Below are positions 1 to 4,741 of a DNA stretch of 5,762 bases, one piece after another. The stretch covers positions 1 to 5,762 of the forward strand of contig RFZE01000095.1 in the NCBI GenBank assembly GCA_009920875.1, in the 5' to 3' direction. Positions within the stretch are counted from its first letter, which is position 1, and each line of letters begins with the position of its first letter. Origin of the DNA: Alphaproteobacteria bacterium (lineage in GTDB: Bacteria; Pseudomonadota; Alphaproteobacteria; RS24). The notes beneath the pieces were generated by a model. That model saw nothing but the letters and a program-made list of their open reading frames with translations. It searched no databases and was not told the origin of the DNA. The translations under genes were made by a program, and so were the position numbers.

Positions 1-677
1 TTGGCAAGGGTGAATTTTTCAAGTTTCTCGCCTTTGTGGCGCACCAGCCGTGTCGGCAGCGGGTCGCCATTGGCTGATTTGAATTCCGTTTCGACCGACC
101 AATATTCGCGAGGGTTAAACGCTTCAATTTCTAATTCGCGTTGGCAAATCAAGCGCAGCGCCACCGATTGCACGCGACCGGCTGAACGCGAGCCCGGCAA
201 TTTGCGCCACAAAACAGGCGATAGGTTAAAACCGACCAGATAATCGAGCGCGCGGCGTGCCAAATAGGCATCGACCAGCTTTTCATCAATTTCGCGCGGT
301 TTCGTCATTGCCTCGAGCACGGCACTTTTGGTGATGGCGTTAAACACGACGCGGCTGACGGGTTTATCGCCAAGCACTTTCTTTTTGCGCAATACTTCCA
401 GCACATGCCAGCTAATCGCTTCGCCTTCGCGGTCGGGGTCAGTGGCTAGCACCAGCGAGTCAGCGTCTTTAACTGCTTTGGCAATCTCGCTCAGACGCTT
501 GCGCGCATCGCCATGTTCTTCCCAAGACATGGCGAAATCATTATCGGGGTCAACCGAGCCGTTTTTTTCCGGCAAATCGCGCACATGGCCGAAGCTCGCC
601 AGAACCGTAAAGTCCGAGCCGAGATATTTATTGATGGTTTTCGCCTTGGCGGGCGATTCAACAATAACGACCTGCAT
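1..677 (-). CDS. topA: DNA topoisomerase I, N-terminal part (cut by window edge)
   Basis: This is the first 225 codons of type IA DNA topoisomerase I, which relaxes negatively supercoiled DNA in the cytoplasm by cutting and passing single strands. The Toprim domain occupies about residues 1-115. Its metal-binding acidic residues are visible: Glu7 in the VESPAKAK motif, and Asp80, Asp82 and Glu84 in TDPDREGE. Further typical stretches are SFGHVRDLP near residue 28, a VFNAIT stretch, and AYLARRALDYLVGFNLSP followed by SAGRVQSVALRL, where the core domains begin. The active-site tyrosine would lie past the left edge, so catalytic integrity cannot be judged; the usual length is about 800-900 residues. 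The start is ATG at 677-675: it gives the family-typical first residues, MQVVIVESPAKAK, and has a GAGG ribosome site 7 bases upstream. The gene seems to have its own promoter in the 200-bp gap after plsY. Identification is essentially certain. Confidence 0.97.
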   Translation of the reverse strand, partial: MQVVIVESPAKAKTINKYLGSDFTVLASFGHVRDLPEKNGSVDPDNDFAMSWEEHGDARKRLSEIAKAVKDADSLVLATDPDREGEAISWHVLEVLRKKKVLGDKPVSRVVFNAITKSAVLEAMTKPREIDEKLVDAYLARRALDYLVGFNLSPVLWRKLPGSRSAGRVQSVALRLICQRELEIEAFNPREYWSVETEFKSANGDPLPTRLVRHKGEKLEKFTLA

Positions 678-684
678 AAAAATG

Positions 685-688
685 CCTC
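685..688 (-). promoter_or_regulatory. Ribosome binding site of topA
   Basis: GAGG, read on the minus strand, sits 7 bases before the topA ATG. This is good Shine-Dalgarno spacing and supports the chosen start. Confidence 0.7.
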
Positions 689-706
689 AAATTATGTTTC
701 GGGCGC

Positions 707-737
707 ATCATATGGTCGAAATGGCGCGCGATGTCAA
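707..737 (-). promoter_or_regulatory. Candidate sigma-70-type promoter of topA
   Basis: On the minus strand a perfect -35 hexamer TTGACA (737-732) is followed after 19 bases by TATGAT (712-707), a 5/6 match to the -10 consensus. A 17-base spacing would instead select the poorer CATATG. Transcription would begin near position 700 and leave a leader of about 23 bases carrying the GAGG site. The -35 box is embedded in a short inverted repeat (GCGAT and ATCGC around TTGAC, 728-742), which could be an operator or chance. The motif matches are seen directly; promoter activity is inferred, and the 19-base spacer is longer than ideal. Confidence 0.55.
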
Positions 738-819
738 ATCGCCGCATTTTTTAGCAATTGAAATCAAGCTGATTTTGCCGCCCGATTCTTGGTCCAACGG
801 CAAGCTCATTTTCTTTTAC

Positions 820-829
820 GGTTGCAACC
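820..829. repeat. Perfect 10-bp palindrome downstream of plsY
   Basis: GGTTGCAACC reads the same on both strands. It lies in the AT-rich gap between plsY and topA, about 80 bases upstream of the topA -35 box. It could be a regulator binding site, but a single copy this short may well be chance. Confidence 0.35.
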
Positions 830-877
830 CTCTTTTATACCCAACCACTTTATTTGTTTTTTCGTTAGGCAGTGTAT

Positions 878-1468
878 CTACCTGCCGATTTTCGGTTCCG
901 TTCCGGCGCGCAGCCGCGCAATGTTTTCCCGATGCGCCCATAAGGACAGCGCCACCATGAACGCCACGAATACTGCGGTATCGCTCTCCCCGAGTAAGGC
1001 AAGAAACGGTACAGTCAATATCAAAGCGATAATGGCAGAAAGTGACGACGTGCGGAAAACCAGCGCGACAAGCACCCATACGGCAAGGAACATCAGGCCG
1101 GTTAAGGGCGACATGATGAGAATGGCGCCGATGAAAACGGCCACGCCTTTACCGCCTTTGAAATCAAGCCAGACAGGAAATAGATGCCCGATAAAAGCAG
1201 CCAGTCCGGCCACATAGGCGGCGGTATCGCTGCCCATGCGCCATATCAACGCAACCGCGAGACCGCCTTTCACCGCATCGGCAATTAGCGTTGCTAGAGC
1301 CAAAACTTTGCTGCCCGACCGCAACACATTGGTCGCGCCGATATTCCCCGAGCCGATGTCACGAATATCGCCCTTGCCGCCCAAGCGGGTGAACAACAAG
1401 CCGAACGGAATCGAGCCGAGCAAATAACCAAAAGCGGCGCCCAGAATAATAATCATCGGTTCACTCAT
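878..1468 (-). CDS. plsY: Glycerol-3-phosphate acyltransferase PlsY
   Basis: PlsY is an inner-membrane enzyme that transfers an acyl group from acyl-phosphate to glycerol-3-phosphate. This makes lysophosphatidic acid, the first step of phospholipid synthesis, and normally follows PlsX. The protein has 196 residues, close to the usual ~200, and is strongly hydrophobic with about five membrane segments (roughly 3-25, 53-76, 83-101, 110-138, 143-175). Three conserved family motifs are present: motif 1, LLGSIPFG (residues 16-23) leading into DIGSGNIGATNVLR (37-50); motif 2, glycine-rich FKGGKGVA (103-110); and motif 3, AHRENIARLRAGTE (178-191), with His179, Asn182 and Glu191. The ATG start at 1468 has a G-rich ribosome site (GGGGGGA, 1479-1473) just upstream. 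The gene begins 20 bp after the pyrC stop, so co-transcription with pyrBC is likely. Nothing suggests damage. Confidence 0.96.
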   Translation of the reverse strand: MSEPMIIILGAAFGYLLGSIPFGLLFTRLGGKGDIRDIGSGNIGATNVLRSGSKVLALATLIADAVKGGLAVALIWRMGSDTAAYVAGLAAFIGHLFPVWLDFKGGKGVAVFIGAILIMSPLTGLMFLAVWVLVALVFRTSSLSAIIALILTVPFLALLGESDTAVFVAFMVALSLWAHRENIARLRAGTEPKIGR

Positions 1469-1472
1469 AATA

Positions 1473-1479
1473 TCCCCCC
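1473..1479 (-). promoter_or_regulatory. Ribosome binding site of plsY
   Basis: GGGGGGA on the minus strand lies 4 bases before the plsY ATG, in the 20-bp gap after pyrC. The match to the anti-Shine-Dalgarno sequence is only partial and the spacing is short, but no better start is nearby. Confidence 0.5.
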
Positions 1480-1488
1480 AGATACGAC

Positions 1489-2763
1489 TTAACGTTCAAA
1501 AACGGCCTTTCCGCCGACGTAACAGGCCAAGACTTGGCCCTGAACTTTTCTTTTGTCGATAGCAGCATTTTGCGACTTGGAGCGCAAGGTGTCGGCATCA
1601 ACAACCCACGGCGCATCGAGGTCAGCAAGGGCGAAATCAGCCGCCGCGCCGACGCTCAGCGTGCCGCCGCCCAGACCTAATAGCGCGGCTGGGCGCGCCG
1701 TCACGCAATCCAGCAAGCGGTCAAGCGGCACGCCGTCTGCATGGTAGAGGCTCAGCACACCGGCCAGCAGGGTTTCGACGCCGACCGTGCCATAGGCGGC
1801 TTGCGCGAAAGGCTGGCGCTTGGCTTCCTCATTTTGCGGATTATGGCCGGACACCACGACATCAATCGTGCCGTCTGCGACACCCGCAATAAGCGCGAGG
1901 CGGTCTTCTTCGCGCCGCAAGGGCGGCGATAATTTGGCGAAGGTTCGGTAATTTTCGACATCATTTTGATTGAGCATCAAATGGGTGGCCGATACGCCAC
2001 ATGAAACCGGCAGGCCGCGCTTTTTGGCGGCGCGCACCGTCTCAACACTGTCGGCAGCAGAAATTTGCGCAATGTGATAGCGCGCGCCGGTTAATTCAAC
2101 GAGGCGCAAATCGCGATCAATCATTGCCGTTTCGGCAGCGACGGGAATTCCCGCCAGCCCCAGCCGCGTCGCCATTTCGCTTTCATGCATGACACCGGCG
2201 CTTTGCAAATCTTGGTCCATCGCGTGCTGTACAATCAGCGCGTCAAACGTGCCGGCATAGGAAAGCGCGCGGCGCATGGTCAGCGCGTTCATCACGGCGC
2301 GGTCGCCATCGGTAAAGGCGACGGCACCGGCTTCGCTGAGCAGACCGATTTCGGTCATGCTCTTGCCTGCACAGCCTTTGGTCAAAGCGGCCATCGGATG
2401 CACACGCACAATTGCCGTGTCACGGGCGCGCCGTGAGATAAAGTCAACAAGTGCCGCGTCATCAATCACCGGATTGGTATTCGGCATGGTTATCACGGTC
2501 GTTACGCCACCCGCCGCCGCCGCCTGCGAGGCAGTGGCCAGGGTTTCGCGATATTCCTCGCCTGGTTCACCGGTAAACACCTGCATATCGACAAGACCGG
2601 GCAATATGGCCATGCCATTGCAGTCATGGCTTTTCATTTTTTCGGGCACTTTGGCGTTTTTGCCGATGGCGCTGATTTTTCCTTTTTCGACAACCAGCGT
2701 GCCGAGCTCATCCAAGCCATTGGCCGGGTCAATCAGACGTGCATTGGAAAAGGCTATATTCAT
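1489..2763 (-). CDS. pyrC: Dihydroorotase-like protein PyrC, probably non-catalytic
   Basis: This 424-residue protein is a class I dihydroorotase homologue (amidohydrolase fold). An N-terminal beta-sandwich strand pair (NARLIDPANG, then VVEKGKISAIG) precedes ILPGLVDM at about 53-60, followed by the barrel with AAAAGGVTTVITMPNTNP (81-98). Active enzymes close cyclisation of carbamoyl-aspartate to dihydroorotate using a metal site. Here the HxH metal motif after PGLVDM is replaced by Gln61-Val-Phe63. The later metal histidine in the YHIAxIS strand is Gln233. The substrate-binding Asn before PPLR is Ser278. The catalytic aspartate of the usual S-D-H motif is Gly305 (SGHNPQ). Asp152 and His180 remain. 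It is therefore very likely inactive as an enzyme. In Pseudomonas an inactive PyrC' paralogue beside PyrB is needed to assemble aspartate carbamoyltransferase; by analogy this is probably a PyrB partner. It overlaps pyrB by ATGA and has a strong GGGAGG ribosome site 6 bases before the ATG. The reading frame is intact, so it is not a pseudogene. A working dihydroorotase should be encoded elsewhere. Confidence 0.92.
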   Translation of the reverse strand: MNIAFSNARLIDPANGLDELGTLVVEKGKISAIGKNAKVPEKMKSHDCNGMAILPGLVDMQVFTGEPGEEYRETLATASQAAAAGGVTTVITMPNTNPVIDDAALVDFISRRARDTAIVRVHPMAALTKGCAGKSMTEIGLLSEAGAVAFTDGDRAVMNALTMRRALSYAGTFDALIVQHAMDQDLQSAGVMHESEMATRLGLAGIPVAAETAMIDRDLRLVELTGARYHIAQISAADSVETVRAAKKRGLPVSCGVSATHLMLNQNDVENYRTFAKLSPPLRREEDRLALIAGVADGTIDVVVSGHNPQNEEAKRQPFAQAAYGTVGVETLLAGVLSLYHADGVPLDRLLDCVTARPAALLGLGGGTLSVGAAADFALADLDAPWVVDADTLRSKSQNAAIDKRKVQGQVLACYVGGKAVFER

Positions 2764-3728
2764 TGCGCGCCTCCCGTCCCATTGGGCAGATTGGCGGCTA
2801 GCGCTTCCAGCACTGCCATGCGCACGGCGACGCCCATTTCCACTTGGTCGCGAATAAGGCTGCGCTCAGGGTCATCGGCCACAGCACTGTCAATCTCGAC
2901 ACCGCGATTCATCGGGCCGGGATGCATGACCAGCGCGTCCGGTTTGGCATAGCCCAGCTTTTCGCGGTCGAGGCCGTAAAGACGATAATATTCGCGCACG
3001 GAAGGAATAAGGGCGCCTTCCATGCGTTCATTTTGGATGCGCAGCATCATCACAATGTCGCAGCCTTCTAGTCCGGCTTTCATATCGGTAAACACATGCG
3101 CGCCAAGTTGTTCAGCGCCGACCGGCAGCAGGGTTTGCGGGCCGATGAGATGCACTTGCGCGCCCATAGCATTGAGCAGCAGCAGGTTGGAGCGCGCCAC
3201 GCGGCTATGGGTAATGTCGCCGCAAATGGCGACGCGAAGCCCTTGCAGCTTGCCGAGGCGGCGGCGAATGGTCAGCGCGTCGAGCAATGCTTGCGTCGGA
3301 TGTTCATGCGCTCCGTCACCGGCGTTCAAAACCGCGCAGGACGTTTTTTGCGCCAGTAATTCCACCGCGCCGCTATCGCCATGCCGCACCACCAAAAGGT
3401 CGGGGTTCATGGCGTTCAGCGTCACGGCGGTATCAAGCAACGTCTCGCCCTTATTCACGGCGGAGGTTTTGACCGCCATATTCATCACATCGGCACCAAG
3501 ACGTTTACCGGCCAGCTCAAAAGAGCTTTGCGTTCTTGTTGAGCTTTCAAAAAATAAATTGATTTGTGTGCGTCCGCGCAGCACGGAAGTCTTTTTGTCA
3601 ATTTGCCGATTTTGTTCGACATAGCTGTCGGACAGGTCAAGCAGATAGGTGATTTCGGAAACAGACAGCCCGTCGATCCCCAGAAGGTCGCGGTGGGCGA
3701 AAGCACCTTTGATTTCCGTCGCTGTCAT
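2760..3728 (-). CDS. pyrB: Aspartate carbamoyltransferase catalytic chain
   Basis: PyrB joins carbamoyl phosphate and aspartate to give N-carbamoyl-aspartate, the first committed step of pyrimidine synthesis, in the cytoplasm. With the ATG at 3728 it has 322 residues, normal for the family. The carbamoyl-phosphate loop ESSTRT is at 61-66. The 80s loop TSAVNKGET (88-96) supplies Ser89 and Lys93. RHGDSG begins at 115, HPTQ is at 143-146, and GDITHSRVARSN is at 170-181. A RIQNERM stretch and MHPGPMNRGVEI follow in the aspartate domain. All expected active-site residues are visible. No regulatory chain pyrI is nearby; the adjoining inactive PyrC is the likely structural partner, as in Pseudomonas-type holoenzymes. 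A TTG start 45 bases upstream (3773) is possible, but its extra 15 residues look unconserved and it covers the candidate promoter. The chosen ATG lacks a clear Shine-Dalgarno sequence (only CGGA at -10 to -7). Confidence 0.96.
   Translation of the reverse strand: MTATEIKGAFAHRDLLGIDGLSVSEITYLLDLSDSYVEQNRQIDKKTSVLRGRTQINLFFESSTRTQSSFELAGKRLGADVMNMAVKTSAVNKGETLLDTAVTLNAMNPDLLVVRHGDSGAVELLAQKTSCAVLNAGDGAHEHPTQALLDALTIRRRLGKLQGLRVAICGDITHSRVARSNLLLLNAMGAQVHLIGPQTLLPVGAEQLGAHVFTDMKAGLEGCDIVMMLRIQNERMEGALIPSVREYYRLYGLDREKLGYAKPDALVMHPGPMNRGVEIDSAVADDPERSLIRDQVEMGVAVRMAVLEALAANLPNGTGGAQ
2770..2775 (-). promoter_or_regulatory. Strong ribosome binding site of pyrC inside the pyrB end
   Basis: GGGAGG on the minus strand lies 6 bases before the pyrC ATG and within the last codons of pyrB. 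Together with the 4-bp ATGA overlap it indicates coupled translation of pyrB and pyrC, which suits two proteins made for one complex. Confidence 0.75.
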
Positions 3729-3739
3729 TAAAATCCGAG

Positions 3740-3768
3740 TATATACAGAGGGGCGCGAGTCGGGGCAA
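3740..3768 (-). promoter_or_regulatory. Candidate promoter of pyrBC-plsY
   Basis: On the minus strand TTGCCC (3768-3763, 4/6 match to the -35 consensus) is followed after 17 bases by TATATA (3745-3740, 4/6 match to -10). The overlapping TATACT (3743-3738) is a 5/6 match at 19-base spacing. A further TTGACT lies at 3773-3768 but is too far away. Transcription would start only a few bases before the pyrB ATG, giving a nearly leaderless message, which agrees with the missing ribosome site. This is inferred from motif matches only. Confidence 0.4.
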
Positions 3769-3850
3769 GTCAAAACCGCCAGTTGAGATTAATTTTTCCG
3801 TTCGCCTCAATATCATTGGCATTCAGCACGGCCTTTTATTTTTCTTAACC

Positions 3851-3867
3851 CTATTCTAGCAGAATAG
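3851..3867. repeat. Short perfect inverted repeat after ruvX
   Basis: CTATTCT and AGAATAG pair perfectly across a three-base loop, 17 bases past the ruvX stop. The stem is AT-rich and no T run follows on the minus strand, so it could be a weak RNA hairpin, an operator or chance. Confidence 0.4.
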
Positions 3868-3883
3868 TGATGGCAGCTAGACC

Positions 3884-4360
3884 CTAGACGCCGTAATGCG
3901 CGTCTATCGCGCCTTGCAGAATAAAGGCAGCGGCCATTTTATCGACAACTTCGGCCCGTTTGGCACGGCTGGTATCGGCCTCCAGCAAGGTACGCTCCAC
4001 TGCCGTCGTGGACAGCCGCTCATCCCATAACAAAACGGGAAGGGTAGGGAAGTCGGGCAGATTTTCGAGATTGCGCAAAAAAGCGCGCGTCGCTTGCACG
4101 CGCGGGCCTTCGCTGCCATCCATATTAAGCGGCAAGCCCAAAACCAGCCCGCCGACATGTTCGGCTGCAATAATGTCGGCCAAAGCGGCGGCATCAAGGC
4201 CGAATTTCTTGCGTCGTATTGTGTAAAAAGGGGTGGCGATTTTATGGTCGCTATCGCCCAAAGCGAGGCCGATGGTCTTGCTGCCCAAATCCAGCCCCAT
4301 CAGGCGTTGCCCGCTTTCCAATGCGCTTATCAACACGCTGGGGGTTTCAACCATTTGCAT
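3884..4360 (-). CDS. ruvX: Putative pre-16S rRNA nuclease / Holliday junction resolvase RuvX (YqgF family)
   Basis: RuvX/YqgF proteins have an RNase H-like fold. Members have been linked to maturation of the 16S rRNA 5' end and to Holliday junction resolution; the sequence cannot decide between these roles. The product has 158 residues, slightly above the usual 135-150 because of a short N-terminal extension before GLDLGSKTIGLALGD (22-36). The acidic residues expected at the metal site are present: Asp24 in the first strand, Asp113-Glu114 in WDERLST, and Asp140 in DKMAAAFIL. GLPLNMDGSEGPR (75-87) is the other family signature. Two ATG codons compete for the start, at 4360 and 4354, and neither has a recognisable Shine-Dalgarno sequence. 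The gene is divergent from gatC across 93 bp and lies 155 bp upstream of pyrB on the same strand. Nothing indicates damage. Confidence 0.94.
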   Translation of the reverse strand: MQMVETPSVLISALESGQRLMGLDLGSKTIGLALGDSDHKIATPFYTIRRKKFGLDAAALADIIAAEHVGGLVLGLPLNMDGSEGPRVQATRAFLRNLENLPDFPTLPVLLWDERLSTTAVERTLLEADTSRAKRAEVVDKMAAAFILQGAIDAHYGV

Positions 4361-4453
4361 AATGATTGAATAGCACGGGTTTTGGCGAAAGTCATATTGC
4401 GCGGCGGCACGGCGTTTGCTAGTTTCCGGCCAAATTCCAATAAAGGCGATTAA
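4361..4453. other. Divergent promoter region of ruvX and gatCA
   Basis: These 93 bases separate the two divergent transcripts and must supply at least one promoter for each, unless transcription comes from further away. I found no pair of hexamers with a good match and spacing in either direction, so no specific promoter is called. Its only clear element is the gatC ribosome site at its right end. Confidence 0.5.
4442..4446 (+). promoter_or_regulatory. Ribosome binding site of gatC
   Basis: AAAGG lies 7 bases before the gatC ATG, a reasonable Shine-Dalgarno match that supports the start. Confidence 0.55.
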
Positions 4454-4741
4454 ATGTCAGTTGATGAAAATATGGTGCGCCGCATCGCCAATCTTGCTCG
4501 TATCGGGGTGAGCGATGACGACGTGCCGGGGCTTGCCAAAGAGCTGAGTGCCATTCTCGGTTTTGTCGAACAGCTTTCCGAGCTTGATACGGATGGGGTG
4601 AAACCCTTAACCAGTGCGGTGGAAGATAAAATCCGTGGCCGCGACGATGTCGTGACCGATGGCGGCTACGCTGAGGACGTGCTGGCCAATGCGCCTGAAA
4701 AAGACGATGAATATTTCGCCGTGCCGAAGGTGGTTGAATAA
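4454..4741 (+). CDS. gatC: Aspartyl/glutamyl-tRNA amidotransferase subunit C
   Basis: GatC is the small subunit of the GatCAB complex, which converts Glu-tRNA(Gln) and/or Asp-tRNA(Asn) to the correctly amidated form in bacteria lacking the matching synthetase. GatC wraps around GatA and GatB and stabilises their contact. The 95-residue length is exactly typical. The sequence carries the usual N-terminal helix pair (VRRIANLARIGVSDDD, then LAKELSAILGFVEQLSELDTDGVKPL). The family-typical C-terminus follows, with RDDVVTDGG, then VLANAPEKDDEYFAVPKVVE. The ATG start has an AAAGG site 7 bases upstream. The stop overlaps the gatA start in TAATG, so the two are translated together. Which amidated tRNA matters in this organism cannot be told without knowing whether it has AsnRS or GlnRS. 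Confidence 0.96.
   Translation: MSVDENMVRRIANLARIGVSDDDVPGLAKELSAILGFVEQLSELDTDGVKPLTSAVEDKIRGRDDVVTDGGYAEDVLANAPEKDDEYFAVPKVVE
4727..4733 (+). promoter_or_regulatory. Ribosome binding site of gatA inside the gatC end
   Basis: AAGGTGG lies 7 bases before the gatA ATG and within the last gatC codons. With the TAATG stop-start overlap it points to translational coupling of the two subunits. Confidence 0.6.

Larger units (their letters stand above)
678..877. other. Intergenic region between plsY and topA, at the usual dprA position
   Basis: This 200-bp stretch follows the plsY stop. It holds the candidate topA promoter, a perfect 10-bp palindrome GGTTGCAACC (820-829), and a 6-bp inverted repeat (TTGCCG at 775-780, CGGCAA at 798-803). 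The base composition is noticeably more AT-rich than the flanking genes. I see no hairpin followed by a T tract on the minus strand, so there is no obvious intrinsic terminator after plsY. A 33-codon minus-strand ORF (809-708) starts at ATG but overlaps the promoter, has only a weak AAAAGA-like ribosome site, and resembles no protein I know. Many alphaproteobacteria carry dprA here; no recognisable remnant remains. Confidence 0.6.
3729..3883. other. Intergenic region between ruvX and pyrB
   Basis: These 155 bases hold the candidate pyrB promoter. Next to the ruvX stop they also hold a perfect 7-bp inverted repeat (CTATTCT 3851-3857, AGAATAG 3861-3867, 3-base loop). An alternative, overlapping pairing exists between 3855-3860 and 3876-3881. 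Neither hairpin is followed by a T tract in the minus direction (the sequence there is A-rich), so I do not call an intrinsic terminator. A short open stretch whose end resembles an outer-membrane protein C-terminus (3835-3770) is discussed among the findings. Confidence 0.6.

Noticed and set aside
775..803. Inverted repeat TTGCCG/CGGCAA as a possible terminator after plsY
   Set aside because: The loop is 17 bases long and no T tract follows in the minus direction. On the plus strand it is followed by T-rich sequence, but no plus-strand gene ends there.
708..809. 33-codon minus-strand ORF between plsY and topA
   Set aside because: It has an ATG but only a weak ribosome site, overlaps the candidate topA -35 and -10 boxes, and has no recognisable product. 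It is kept only as a note in the intergenic entry.
328..960. 210-codon plus-strand ORF opposite topA and the following gap
   Set aside because: It runs antisense to the unmistakable topA N-terminus and across the intergenic region into plsY. Its composition is Ser/Arg/Thr-rich with no domain or ribosome site, as expected of an antisense shadow.
1489..2763. pyrC as a pseudogene because of its missing catalytic residues
   Set aside because: The frame is intact over the full normal length, the ribosome site is strong, the overlap with pyrB is preserved, and fold residues away from the active site are kept. This fits a retained non-catalytic subunit rather than decay.
2276..2857. 193-codon plus-strand ORF opposite pyrC
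   Set aside because: It is antisense to well-conserved pyrC and the pyrB end, with no recognisable motif. A long open antisense frame is common in DNA of this composition.
3022..3624. 200-codon plus-strand ORF opposite pyrB
   Set aside because: It is antisense to the active-site region of pyrB; its Ser/Arg/Cys-rich sequence matches no family.
3729..3773. 15-residue N-terminal extension of pyrB from a TTG codon
   Set aside because: The extension shows no resemblance to other aspartate carbamoyltransferases, uses a rarer start codon without a ribosome site, and covers the promoter-like boxes. ATG at 3728 is preferred.
3637..3822. 61-codon minus-strand ORF overlapping the pyrB start in another frame
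   Set aside because: It overlaps the conserved pyrB N-terminus by about 90 bases and has no family resemblance; the pyrB frame explains the conservation.
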